This document shows, piece after piece, positions 1 through 8,957 of a stretch of 64,000 bases of DNA. The notes under the pieces were generated by a model. That model did not search any database, was not told the DNA's origin, and saw only the letters and a program-made list of their open reading frames with translations. The DNA comes from Chitinophagales bacterium (GTDB lineage Bacteria; Bacteroidota; Bacteroidia; Chitinophagales; UBA2359): the NCBI GenBank assembly GCA_041392475.1, contig JAWKLZ010000002.1, positions 186,001 to 250,000 of the forward strand. The letters are read 5' to 3'. Position 1 is the stretch's first letter. Each line of letters starts with the position of its first letter. Position numbers and translations under genes: made by a program.

Positions 1-1
1 G

Positions 2-1468
2 TTGGTCTATCAAGACGATGAAAAACTCATTTTCAGTTCCGAAATGAAAGCCCTACTTGCCTTCCCTATTCCCCGTCAATTGGACAAAGTTTCTCTCTTC
101 AATTATTTAGAGTTCAACTATATCCCTCCGCCTCATGCCATTTTCCACCGAGTTCGCAAACTTCGCCCTGGTGATTATTTGATGATTCGATTGAAGGAAA
201 AAAAAGAAAAAATACTTCAAAAAACATGGTATCGGATTCCCTTCAATGCTTGGCTGCAAAAAAATCCCCCCTCTTATGAAGATGCCCAAAAACAATTGCT
301 GCAATTATTAGAAGATTCCGTACAACTGCGGATGATTGCAGATGTGCCTTTGGGTGCATTTTTGAGTGGCGGGATAGATTCTTCGGTTATCGTTGCATTG
401 GCTTCACAATACACCCAAAAACTCAATACCTTTTCTATTGGTTTTGAAGACCAACCACACTTTGACGAAACAAACTATGCAGAATTAGTTGCTGCAAAAT
501 ACAAAACCAATCACACAGTTTTTCGACTCACCAATGAAGAACTATTTGCCAACCTTCAAACGGTTTTGGACTACATTGACGAACCTTTTGCAGATTCATC
601 AGCACTGGCGGTCAATATTTTGAGTATGCACACCCGCAAATACGCCACAGTGGCTCTATCGGGAGATGGAGGGGATGAATTGTTGGCTGGCTACAACAAA
701 CACGCTGCCGAACATAGGGCAAGAGAGAGAGGATTTATATCCAGTTTGGTAAAAATAGGCAGCCCTTTTTGGCGCTTGATGCCAAAGGGTCGTCACTCCA
801 AAAGCAGCAATTTGGCGCGTCAATTAGATCGATTTGCCACAGGAATAAAAGCGGGCAACAAGGAACGCTATTGGCAATGGGCGCAATGGTTAAGCACCGA
901 AAAAGCATTGCAGTACATGGCAGCCGACTTTGACCACATTGAATATGAAAACCGAAAACAAGAGGTTTTGCAATTCATTGCCGTAAAAGATGGTGACTTC
1001 AATGAGGTACTTTACACCGATATGCACTTGGTTTTGCAGGGAGATATGCTTCATAAAGTCGATAGCATGAGTATGTGTCAAAGCCTCGAAGTACGCACCC
1101 CATTTTTGGACCCTCGCCTTGTTGAATTTGCCTTTTCGCTGCCGAGTTCCTACAAAATCAATGCGAAGATGAAAAAACGCATTTTGCAGGATGCTTCTCG
1201 CCATCTTCTTCCCTCCGAGCTTTACAACCGCCCCAAACAAGGTTTTGAAGTGCCGCTACTTCAATGGTTTCGCACTGATATGCACCAACAGACTTTCAAA
1301 GAACTGTTTGGTCGAGAGTTTATCGAACACCAAGGCATTTTTCATTTTGAAGCGATTGATCAATTATTGAAGCAAATTCATTCAACCAATCCCGAAGATT
1401 CGGCGATTACGCTTTGGAAATTGTTGGTTTTTCAGAATTGGTGGAAACGATATTGGCTTCCGCATTGA
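2..1468 (+). CDS. asnB: Asparagine synthetase (glutamine-hydrolysing), 5' end cut by window edge
   Basis: Makes asparagine from aspartate, ATP and glutamine in the cytoplasm. The frame is open to the left edge, so the true start and the N-terminal glutaminase domain (nucleophile Cys2) lie mostly outside; family members run to about 600-640 residues, so some 130-150 residues are missing from this 488-residue fragment. The synthetase domain is clear: the ATP pyrophosphatase loop SGGIDSS is at fragment residues 122-128, followed by LSGDGGDELLAGY and the conserved SLEVRTPFLD stretch. In Bacteroidota, AsnB paralogues often sit in polysaccharide or peptide clusters, where they may amidate other substrates; the left neighbours are not visible, so the exact substrate is inferred from the family. 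The next gene is convergent and 93 bp away. Confidence 0.93.
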   Translation: MVYQDDEKLIFSSEMKALLAFPIPRQLDKVSLFNYLEFNYIPPPHAIFHRVRKLRPGDYLMIRLKEKKEKILQKTWYRIPFNAWLQKNPPSYEDAQKQLLQLLEDSVQLRMIADVPLGAFLSGGIDSSVIVALASQYTQKLNTFSIGFEDQPHFDETNYAELVAAKYKTNHTVFRLTNEELFANLQTVLDYIDEPFADSSALAVNILSMHTRKYATVALSGDGGDELLAGYNKHAAEHRARERGFISSLVKIGSPFWRLMPKGRHSKSSNLARQLDRFATGIKAGNKERYWQWAQWLSTEKALQYMAADFDHIEYENRKQEVLQFIAVKDGDFNEVLYTDMHLVLQGDMLHKVDSMSMCQSLEVRTPFLDPRLVEFAFSLPSSYKINAKMKKRILQDASRHLLPSELYNRPKQGFEVPLLQWFRTDMHQQTFKELFGREFIEHQGIFHFEAIDQLLKQIHSTNPEDSAITLWKLLVFQNWWKRYWLPH

Positions 1469-1561
1469 GATATGAGAGGGGATATTTTTTGTGGCGGTGT
1501 GATGTTGGTATTAATTGTAGGAGAAGAGTTTGCTTGAGATTGAGGTGGTGGGCAGATTTTT

Positions 1562-2974
1562 TTAATTCATACAAGTATTGGTAGTTTTCAAGTCTATGGT
1601 ATAGCTTTCAATATCAATATCTTCAAAAGAGAGTGGAATATCCTCTACTTGAATTCTATCAATTGGAATGACCGTATGTGTATGCAAGCTATCTACTTTT
1701 TGGAATGAAATTTCTTTTGTAGGAATTTTTTTCATCTTTGATTTTTTTGACTTAGAGATATTTTTGAAAGAAAACAAGGCAGGTAAAATATAGCGACCAC
1801 CCGATGATTTGGGAAAAACATACTTGGTACCTACTATATATTTTTGTTGGTGAAAAATGCCAAAATATGCTCCCTCAGAATAGTCATTTTCTTCTTTATA
1901 CACCCATTCTATCTGCTGCGTATTTGTATCAGCCTGTAGAATAATTCCCCCATTACCAACCTCTCTTGAAATAAGATAACCACTCCCTACCCATTTTTTT
2001 TCATTTACTCTTCGAGCATATTCAATCTGTACTTTAGCAGAAGTAAGTTGGTAAATGTTTTGATAACTAAATGTATTATCTGTTTGTATGAGATAGTCTT
2101 GACCTACCATCAGCAATTTATTGTTGCTGATTTTCAGCAAAGTGTGTGGTGGTTCAACTTCTCTTTTGTTCAGTGAAAAACGCTCCACTTGAAGTGGTAC
2201 TCCTTGTGCATCTATCCGAAAGTATAAAGTTTTCAATCCTCGTATAGGAACACCTGACCAACCAATTTCTTCTGTTATTCGAGCCAAAAGTATCAATTCT
2301 CCATTGTCTAACTGAACGATACTAAGACCATGATTGTCAAAATGAGAAGGGGGATACAAATGATGGTAAGTCTTTCCCCAGATAATTTCGCCCCCATTAC
2401 TTATATGAATGATGAATATTTTAGGAGTAGCTCCATTTATCATTGACTGACCAGTAATCATGTAGCTTTTATTGTTTAAATATTGTATATCATATACCGT
2501 TATACGGTCATCTTCTCCTCCCATTTCTTTTGCCCAAATAATTTTGCCAGTAGGACTTGTTTTTAATAAAGTCAAGTATCTATTAATAAATTTTCCATTG
2601 CGAAATTTTTCAGTTACCATTGGAAATAAAATATTATTTGCTTCATCCACACTCAAATGATTCACTCCATATCCATAATAAAAGTCTTTTTTAAAAACAG
2701 CAACTTCTTCGAACTCTCCATCATATAACTTTGTCCAATTCAATTCCCCTTTTTGATTAAACTTCATCAAAAATACCTTCTGATTATTTTCATATTTTCC
2801 TGACCCCAACAGCGCATACCCCCCATCTGGACAAGCTTTTATATCCTGTATATAGCCAAACTGCAAGCTTTTTCCTTGTTCAGATGGAAGAACAGTCGTT
2901 GTAAAAGTATCTCGCATACAAGCAAAGTTCACACACATCAAACTCCACCAAATCAGTATTTTAAAAAATTTCAT
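1562..2974 (-). CDS. Predicted outer-membrane or surface lipoprotein with propeller-like repeats
   Basis: The start was set at the ATG at 2974, which gives a lipoprotein signal peptide (MKFFKILIWWSLMCVNFAC, with the lipobox Cys about residue 19); an open frame continues 15 codons upstream but would bury this signal. The mature part carries repeats of the form 'DGGYALLGSG...FLMKFNQKGELNW', a pattern seen in Bacteroidota secreted proteins and likely to fold as a beta-propeller. No catalytic motif was recognised. The start lies 4 bp after the stop of the upstream secreted protein (2979..4217), so the two are probably cotranscribed and may act together at the cell surface. There is no type IX sorting domain, consistent with lipid anchoring instead. 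Function unknown. Confidence 0.75.
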   Translation of the reverse strand: MKFFKILIWWSLMCVNFACMRDTFTTTVLPSEQGKSLQFGYIQDIKACPDGGYALLGSGKYENNQKVFLMKFNQKGELNWTKLYDGEFEEVAVFKKDFYYGYGVNHLSVDEANNILFPMVTEKFRNGKFINRYLTLLKTSPTGKIIWAKEMGGEDDRITVYDIQYLNNKSYMITGQSMINGATPKIFIIHISNGGEIIWGKTYHHLYPPSHFDNHGLSIVQLDNGELILLARITEEIGWSGVPIRGLKTLYFRIDAQGVPLQVERFSLNKREVEPPHTLLKISNNKLLMVGQDYLIQTDNTFSYQNIYQLTSAKVQIEYARRVNEKKWVGSGYLISREVGNGGIILQADTNTQQIEWVYKEENDYSEGAYFGIFHQQKYIVGTKYVFPKSSGGRYILPALFSFKNISKSKKSKMKKIPTKEISFQKVDSLHTHTVIPIDRIQVEDIPLSFEDIDIESYTIDLKTTNTCMN

Positions 2975-2978
2975 ATTA

Positions 2979-4217
2979 TTATTTTTTAACAATCTTCTGA
3001 ATCCATCTTTTCTCTCCATTCCAAACCTCCACCAAATAAACTCCCCTCACCCTCTCCCTCAAATCCAACAAATACCGAAACTCATTTTCACCACTTGTTA
3101 GCTGTCGTTTTTCATCTTCATACACCAAAGCCCCCTGCATATTCCGCACCCGAATTTTCCAATCCCCTTGCTGTGTTTGTATTTGCTCCGATGGCAATTT
3201 CAGTTCAAACAAACCCTCGCTCGGATTCGGAAACACCCTCAAAAAATCCTCTTCCTCAAAAGAACTTTCCGATATATTGGTTTCCAAAGCGGGGCCAATG
3301 TATATATCATCAAGACCTAAATAAACCGATTTATCAACAGCCCCATTGGAGTTGGCACGAATCGCCACCATTATTTCCTGTCCTTCATAAGCTGATAAAT
3401 CGTTGATGCTAATAGGATCCATCATAGGTGGGTGGACATAAGTACTGTCATAAGCATAAAGAGTTTCAAAATTTAAACAATCGGTGCTAACCATTACCTC
3501 CAAAACATCATCTCCTCCAAGATTTCGCTCTGGAGAACTGCTGATTCCAAATGAAAAGCGAAATTCCGTGTTTGATTGAGGTACGAAAACTGGACTTACT
3601 ATCCAGTCCCAAACTAAACAGTTAAGTCCTTCATTTTTAGTTTTATGGACATGTTTTTGTTGTTTTTTTACTCCATATTTTACTACATCAATAATAATTT
3701 TACTTTTGTTTATTGATTTTTTTGGTTCAAAATATTCAATAATGATTTTTTTGTTATGAAAAACAGGTCCCATTCTTCTTAAATTAGGAGAATTGTCTTT
3801 ATGTGTTAACGGACCAATTATTTGTTTTCTATCTTCGGTATATATATATAAGTATGCACCTTCATTTATGAAAAAATGTTTATAAAATAATTGTAAATTC
3901 AATGCAGCGTTTGCTTTAAATTTGTATATATATAAATATCCATCCTCTATATCATACTTTTTTGCTTTTTTTAATAAATCAATATTTACAGGTATTGCGA
4001 AACCACTAAAATTAACACCTTGTTTATTAATTCTATCAATAAAATTCTGTGCTTTGTCTTCTGTATAGCTTAACGATAATTCATGTTCTTTAATGCTATT
4101 TTTAAAGATTTTAACAGATTCAATTGAAAAACTAAGCGGAACATTATTAATATTTTTAGAATATAACTCACTTAAAAATGAGATGAAAAATAAGTTGATT
4201 AGTATAAATTTATTCAT
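2979..4217 (-). CDS. Secreted T9SS substrate: protease-propeptide-like domain joined to an adhesin-type domain and sorting domain
   Basis: 412 residues. An N-terminal signal peptide (about residues 1-20) is followed by a domain (about 25-190) containing 'EGAYLYIYTEDRKQIIGPLT' and 'IIIEYFEPKKS', a pattern I know from the propeptides of Bacteroidota secreted trypsin-like/lysyl endopeptidases. No serine-protease catalytic motif follows. Instead residues about 200-320 resemble the 'choice-of-anchor J'/cleaved-adhesin type (VSPVFVP...FRFSF...VSTDCLNFE), and the C-terminus has a type IX sorting domain starting LRVFPNPSEG and ending in a Lys-rich tail. The second half closely matches the end of the 889-residue-class protein at 5760..8423, so this looks like a domain swap. 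Likely exported by the T9SS and anchored or released; activity unknown. Confidence 0.75.
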   Translation of the reverse strand: MNKFILINLFFISFLSELYSKNINNVPLSFSIESVKIFKNSIKEHELSLSYTEDKAQNFIDRINKQGVNFSGFAIPVNIDLLKKAKKYDIEDGYLYIYKFKANAALNLQLFYKHFFINEGAYLYIYTEDRKQIIGPLTHKDNSPNLRRMGPVFHNKKIIIEYFEPKKSINKSKIIIDVVKYGVKKQQKHVHKTKNEGLNCLVWDWIVSPVFVPQSNTEFRFSFGISSSPERNLGGDDVLEVMVSTDCLNFETLYAYDSTYVHPPMMDPISINDLSAYEGQEIMVAIRANSNGAVDKSVYLGLDDIYIGPALETNISESSFEEEDFLRVFPNPSEGLFELKLPSEQIQTQQGDWKIRVRNMQGALVYEDEKRQLTSGENEFRYLLDLRERVRGVYLVEVWNGEKRWIQKIVKK

Positions 4218-4262
4218 TGTTAAGGGTAATTTTAGATTAGTTTACAAGGGGTATTTTATTTT

Positions 4263-4796
4263 TTAAACCCCATGTATTATTGTATCAATAATAATTTTAC
4301 TGCTATTTTTCGTATTTTTGGATTCAAACAGTTCTAAGGTAAGTTGATTGCCATTTATAACTTCTCCTATTCTTTTCAAATCAGAACGATTACTTTTGGA
4401 AGTAACGGAGTAAAAATTTCTATCTTCACCATAGATAAAGAAAGAAGCTCCTTCTGCTAAGAAAAATTGGCGGTAATGTAAAAGAATATTTAAAGCCTTT
4501 TTCGCTTTCATTTTAAAGATATATAGATATCCATTTCCTACATCATATTTATTTGCAGTTTTAAGTATATCAATATTTATTCTTTCTCCAAGCCTAACAA
4601 TAGAGGCACGTCTCGAGTCATCAAGTTCCCTAAGCTCTGCCTCTATATCAACATAAGGAAGCATATAATTTTTAATTTCCTTTTTAAGATTATAGATCTC
4701 TTTATTAGTAAAACTAGGAAGTAAACTATCTATTTTTTGAGAAAATAGAGTAAGAGGAAGTAACAAAAAACTAAAAAGTAATAATATTGTTTTCAT
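4263..4796 (-). CDS. Small secreted protein equal to a protease propeptide domain alone
   Basis: 177 residues, paralogous to the N-terminal half of the protein at 2979..4217 and to 5128..5715. A signal peptide (MKTILLLFSFLLLPLTLFS) is followed by the same domain: 'VGNGYLYIFKMKAKKALNIL', 'EGASFFIYGEDRN' and 'LTLELFESKN'. It stops right after IIIDTIIHGV, the place where, in the secreted proteases I recall, the propeptide gives way to the catalytic domain. There is no sorting domain, so secretion beyond the periplasm is doubtful. It may be a truncated remnant, or a stand-alone inhibitor or chaperone derived from a propeptide. It lies 45 bp upstream of the next gene on the same strand. Confidence 0.65.
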   Translation of the reverse strand: MKTILLLFSFLLLPLTLFSQKIDSLLPSFTNKEIYNLKKEIKNYMLPYVDIEAELRELDDSRRASIVRLGERINIDILKTANKYDVGNGYLYIFKMKAKKALNILLHYRQFFLAEGASFFIYGEDRNFYSVTSKSNRSDLKRIGEVINGNQLTLELFESKNTKNSSKIIIDTIIHGV

Positions 4797-5127
4797 GTTT
4801 AAAGAATAATTTTAAGGTAAAATGTTTTGGTAAAAATTAATGCTATTTTTTAGTAGAGTATTGTGTTATGAATATATGTATTATAAAAAAATAACCCCTT
4901 ATCAAACTTAGATTCAAATGGTAAATGCAATTTTTCACTTAACTAATCTTTAAGAAATAGAATACCCAACAACTCATTTTTTCTTTTTAATTTTAGCTTT
5001 CATTGAATTCTGGGGGCGAAAGAAAAAATACTCTCCTAATAATCAATACGCTAAAGTATTGCCTTTATGAATTGAATAAATATTAATTAAAGGGGTATTT
5101 GAAAATCAATCGACTAATGTAATTCGA
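4797..5127. other. AT-rich spacer with no gene seen
   Basis: 331 bp between two paralogous minus-strand genes. No open frame of note, no convincing terminator or promoter. It may hold decayed remains of the part that followed the propeptide-like domain of the upstream gene, but no protease motif could be read in any frame. Confidence 0.4.
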
Positions 5128-5715
5128 TTATCGTAATCTAACTATTCCTCCTATTACTAGTTCACTACTCTGTATAGTTTTGTGAGGTTCAAAAAATTCG
5201 ATTATTAATCTATTACCAAAAAAAGGATGTTTTTTTACAATATTGAAATGAAAAACATCATTGTTATTTAAACAATTTAATAAAATGATATTTTTTCTGA
5301 TAGTATTAATATCTGTAAATATTCGATTTGAATTATAATAAAAATCATTATATATATACAAATAAGAATGAGTATTTAAATAAAAATCACTAAAGTTCAA
5401 TTTTAAATCTTGAGAACTAGGGCTTTCAATTTTATAGAAAAATAAACTTCCCCCTTCTACACTTATTTTTGACCCTTTCTGTAGAATGTTAACTTTTAAT
5501 TTTTGCCCCAATCCATTAATAGATAGATCAAGGATTTCATTCTTTTCAAAACTTTCAATTTCTTCCTCATAGTAAGACAAACAATAAGGCTCAACACTCT
5601 CCTTAAACCTCCTCACCTCCTCATTCGTAAAACTCAAAGGCAAATCGGGAACCTGCCCCTCTACCTCCCAAAAACAAAACACCAACAAACTGAAAAACAA
5701 GAATATAGCTTTCAT
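5128..5715 (-). CDS. Small secreted protein, protease-propeptide-like domain alone
   Basis: 195 residues. Signal peptide about residues 1-20 (MKAIFLFFSLLVFCFWEVEG), then a domain aligned with its two neighbours: 'VEGGSLFFYKIESPSSQDLK', 'THSYLYIYNDFYYN' and 'RLIIEFFEPHK', ending 'SSELVIGGIVRLR' and a stop. The end again coincides with the boundary before the catalytic domain of secreted proteases of this type. It is more divergent than the other two copies. No type IX sorting domain. The gene follows the large secreted protein 5760..8423 by 44 bp on the same strand, so one transcript could cover 8423 down to 1562. Function not known. Confidence 0.62.
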   Translation of the reverse strand: MKAIFLFFSLLVFCFWEVEGQVPDLPLSFTNEEVRRFKESVEPYCLSYYEEEIESFEKNEILDLSINGLGQKLKVNILQKGSKISVEGGSLFFYKIESPSSQDLKLNFSDFYLNTHSYLYIYNDFYYNSNRIFTDINTIRKNIILLNCLNNNDVFHFNIVKKHPFFGNRLIIEFFEPHKTIQSSELVIGGIVRLR

Positions 5716-5759
5716 AAACCTACTTTTATTAAACCCAAAAAAATCAACAATACAACATT

Positions 5760-8423
5760 TTACCCCCCCATTTTCACCAGTTTTTGACTATGTGATTGAT
5801 TCCCATACCGCCACAAAAGCAAATACACTCCCTCCTCCCAATCGCTCGCATCAATCACAGCTTGATTGCCATTGCCGCTATTTGTTAGAAGCGAGGACAA
5901 AGCAGCTCGATACAACACCTGCCCCACAGCATTTGTTACCATGACCTCCCCATCTTCCTCTATCCGCCTATTGTCTCCCCAATCGAGGAAAAACACTCCC
6001 TTACTCGGATTCGGAAACACCCTCAAAAAATCTTCTTCCTCCAAAGAACTTTCCGAAATATTGGTTTCCAAAGCGGGACCAATATACACATCATACAAAA
6101 CAAGAATCGCATATTTATCTGCCACTCCGTTTGAACTCCCATGAAAAGCTATCATCACCTCTTGCCCCTCATAAGCCGATAAATCATACACATCTTCCAA
6201 CTTAGAAAAAGGATGAACATGCGTACTGTCATACACCATCAAAGGCTCAAAATTCAGACAATCGGTACTGATTAGGATTTTAAAAACATCATCATTTCCG
6301 AAATTACGATTGGGCCAACTGTTGATTGAAAAATTGAATCGCAATTCGGTATTGTTTTCGGGAACAAATACAGGGCTAACCACCCACTCTTCAATATTTT
6401 CTCCTTCATCAAAATGTACGCTTATCAGTCCACCACCAGTATTATTGGTTTCCCATTTACTGTTTGACTCCGTAGGCTTTTCCTCTCCTACACCTTCCCA
6501 CCAACCTGGAAATGTATTTCCCAAAGGCAAATGATTGTAATGTCCTTGAAAATCCACACTAAGCACATGCCCCAGAAAAGGGTTGCGAAGCGGTTCTGTC
6601 CATTTTTGGAAATTATTACTTTCATTTTGTTCCTCTGTCAAGGACATGCTGAGTTCTACCAAGCACTCATGAGAAGTAAAAGGCTGTAAGTCTATTAAGG
6701 GAATACCCACCCATGTTGAGCCATTGGCACTTAATATGCCTTCATCTATGACAGTATTGAAATATTGTTTATTGCTACCATAAAACACCTTCAAGTTGAG
6801 TTCCAAAGGATTCAAGACAAAAGGCAAAGAACTCGAACCCGAATTGAGTACTTCTACCCACAGATTGCCCCCCGATTCATTGCAGTAAATCGCCTCGGCA
6901 TCTACCTCTCCGAAAGCCGTATCCCAAACAGGAACTTCTTGAAAGTACAAGTTTGCCAAAAACAATTCTACCTCTGTTCCGACCTGTTCTGTTCCGTTGC
7001 TTGCATACAGCCCTACTTGTATCTCTTGGTCGGCATAATCTCTTAGCTGAATGATTTTTTTTCTCGCTTGATTGTCTATCGGTGTATTTTGGTCGAATCG
7101 CCGAATTTCCTCAAAACTCGCCCCACAGTCTGTCGACACCAAAACTGCCAAGAAATCATCACTGCCCCAAGTAGCTGATTCCATACTACCCGCTTGTGTC
7201 ATAGCGGTCTCAAAAATCAAATGGCTAACTTCAGTCACAAAAATAGGACGGCTGACATACCATGCATCAACAGACACCTCTCCCATTCGCAACATTGCCC
7301 CTGTTTTGTATTCGTGATTGGGATTGTTCACAAAATGAGAAACCTGTTTCCAGCCATTTTCATTGTCTGGGTCAATCGCCAAATTATTAGGAGTACCGAT
7401 TGCAGGTCGCCAATGAAAATCACTTGTTGAATTGGTTGAATTATTAGAGTTGGGTTTTCCAAAAATAGTGCGAGTTGGAGAATGATTCGGTCCCCACCTA
7501 TCTACCTGCTCTCCACCTCGGTCGTTTTTAGGATTGAATTCTCCTTCTATGGCTGTCTCAATGATATAGAAAGTTTTTTCAAATTCTGGAAATTGGGCAT
7601 TGGAGGTAATGGTAAATTCTTTTTCCTCTCCAATTGCCAAGCTGCCCATTGTTACTGTATTTTCATAAAGTAATTCCTCTACTTCCTTATTGCGGATCGT
7701 TGCCTTCAATTGAAGCGGATGTTCTGCAAAATCAATGGGAATATAGCCCGTATTCCGCAAAGTGACAGACAAACTGACTTCTTGACTCCAACACTCCAAA
7801 GCATTGTAAGCTTGTGTACCAACCACCTCCAAGTCAAAACCCTTTCTACGCACAATTTCCAAATGGTCAATTGCCCAATATCCATAGCTATTTTGGGCAT
7901 CTTGAAAGCGGAAACGAATACGAGCATTGGAAACTCCTTTAGCTTGTTCGGTGATTTCAAATTGAATGAAACTGACTTTCAAATCGCCATTTTTTCGCTC
8001 ATAGACTTCAATCCATTCAGTTCCATTGAATACTTCTGCACTCATTTTGGTATCTAAACCATACCAGAAATAATTGGTGAAATAAACAAAAATATAGTCG
8101 GTTTCTTCGCTGAAATCCAATTCAGGAGAGACCAAAACAGCATCTTTGTCGAGTTCGCTGGGGGTGTTTTGTTGATAGAACCAATTGTCAAAAATGGCGA
8201 ATTGACCTTGAAGTTCAGGGTAATGAAAATCATTGTCATTAATCCCATTAGGATCATCAAATCGCCAAATATCCTCGGCAGTCCCTGAGAAAGTCTCTTG
8301 AGTCCAGCCAGTTGGAGGATTCGTTCCGTCTGCGGTTTCGAAGTCTTCGTAGAAGAGAACTTGGGCATGGATGGATAGCGTGAAGAATAAGCATATAGTA
8401 AGACAAAGTAATTTTGTTTGCAT
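5760..8423 (-). CDS. Large secreted multidomain T9SS substrate (adhesin-like)
   Basis: 887 residues from the ATG at 8423 (a TTG two codons upstream is less likely). The signal peptide ends near SIHAQ. Residues about 20-190 form a MAM/'choice-of-anchor J'-type domain (LFYEDFETADG...WAIDHLEI); two CARDB-like stretches follow (about 200-290 and 490-600); a second anchor-J-type stretch spans about 640-790; and the C-terminus is a type IX sorting domain (FLRVFPNPSKGVFFLDWGD... EGVYLLLWRYGNQ...KLVKMGG). This is the architecture of a cell-surface adhesin or matrix protein exported by the system encoded further right. No enzyme motif was seen. Its last 180 residues are nearly duplicated in 2979..4217. 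Confidence 0.8.
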   Translation of the reverse strand: MQTKLLCLTICLFFTLSIHAQVLFYEDFETADGTNPPTGWTQETFSGTAEDIWRFDDPNGINDNDFHYPELQGQFAIFDNWFYQQNTPSELDKDAVLVSPELDFSEETDYIFVYFTNYFWYGLDTKMSAEVFNGTEWIEVYERKNGDLKVSFIQFEITEQAKGVSNARIRFRFQDAQNSYGYWAIDHLEIVRRKGFDLEVVGTQAYNALECWSQEVSLSVTLRNTGYIPIDFAEHPLQLKATIRNKEVEELLYENTVTMGSLAIGEEKEFTITSNAQFPEFEKTFYIIETAIEGEFNPKNDRGGEQVDRWGPNHSPTRTIFGKPNSNNSTNSTSDFHWRPAIGTPNNLAIDPDNENGWKQVSHFVNNPNHEYKTGAMLRMGEVSVDAWYVSRPIFVTEVSHLIFETAMTQAGSMESATWGSDDFLAVLVSTDCGASFEEIRRFDQNTPIDNQARKKIIQLRDYADQEIQVGLYASNGTEQVGTEVELFLANLYFQEVPVWDTAFGEVDAEAIYCNESGGNLWVEVLNSGSSSLPFVLNPLELNLKVFYGSNKQYFNTVIDEGILSANGSTWVGIPLIDLQPFTSHECLVELSMSLTEEQNESNNFQKWTEPLRNPFLGHVLSVDFQGHYNHLPLGNTFPGWWEGVGEEKPTESNSKWETNNTGGGLISVHFDEGENIEEWVVSPVFVPENNTELRFNFSINSWPNRNFGNDDVFKILISTDCLNFEPLMVYDSTHVHPFSKLEDVYDLSAYEGQEVMIAFHGSSNGVADKYAILVLYDVYIGPALETNISESSLEEEDFLRVFPNPSKGVFFLDWGDNRRIEEDGEVMVTNAVGQVLYRAALSSLLTNSGNGNQAVIDASDWEEGVYLLLWRYGNQSHSQKLVKMGG

Positions 8424-8882
8424 AAACAATTGGTTTTAGCGAAATTAAATAAAACAACACCTACAAAGAGGTATCCGTACAATTATAACGAAATGAATCA
8501 AAAAGGGGTTCTTTGACAAAATCTGTGATTTGAGACTTCGGAAGTTTGCCGCTTATAAAATCAAAAATGAAACTTTCGAAGTCTTTATTACTTACACAAA
8601 AATTGTCACAGAACCCAAAAAGCTGTTTTGGGTTGGTGATGCAACCATTTTTGGCTGCCTATTAAATTCGGGGAAAACTAAAAGAAAATACTTAAAGCAC
8701 TTGAAAATAGTGCTTTATCGAACGTTTGATGTGTCTAAGGTAAAGCAATTGAAGATAACAAACAAAATTATTTTTTAAATAATTGTTTTTTTTTACATTT
8801 ACATGACTGTATTGTTACTTACATTCAAGTAGCAAATACACCTTTTAGGAGATTTAGACTTTGGACGAAGGAGATACAAATA
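8424..8882. other. Intergenic region, no gene supported
   Basis: About 460 bp upstream of the secreted-protein run and downstream of gldJ. A weak plus-strand open frame (8530-8778) has no family resemblance and runs over low-complexity AT-rich DNA, so it is not called. The 5' leader and promoter of the minus-strand gene at 8423 presumably lie here, but no clear TAnnTTTG box could be assigned. Confidence 0.4.
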
Positions 8883-8926
8883 GGGAAAAAAACAAAAGCC
8901 CCAAACGAACATCGTTTGAGGCTTTT
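8883..8926 (-). terminator. Rho-independent terminator after gldJ
   Basis: On the minus strand, AAAAGCCTCAAACGA pairs with TCGTTTGGGGCTTTT around a 3-nt loop (stem 8894-8926), followed by a T-rich tract (8884-8892). It lies 32 bp after the gldJ stop and is well placed to end that transcript. Confidence 0.85.
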
Positions 8927-8957
8927 GTATCAAAAAACAGGATTTGTTTTCTGCTGA

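Noticed and set aside
8530..8778. 82-codon plus-strand frame between gldJ and the secreted-protein run
   Set aside because: No family features, AT-driven composition, and no promoter or ribosome-binding evidence.
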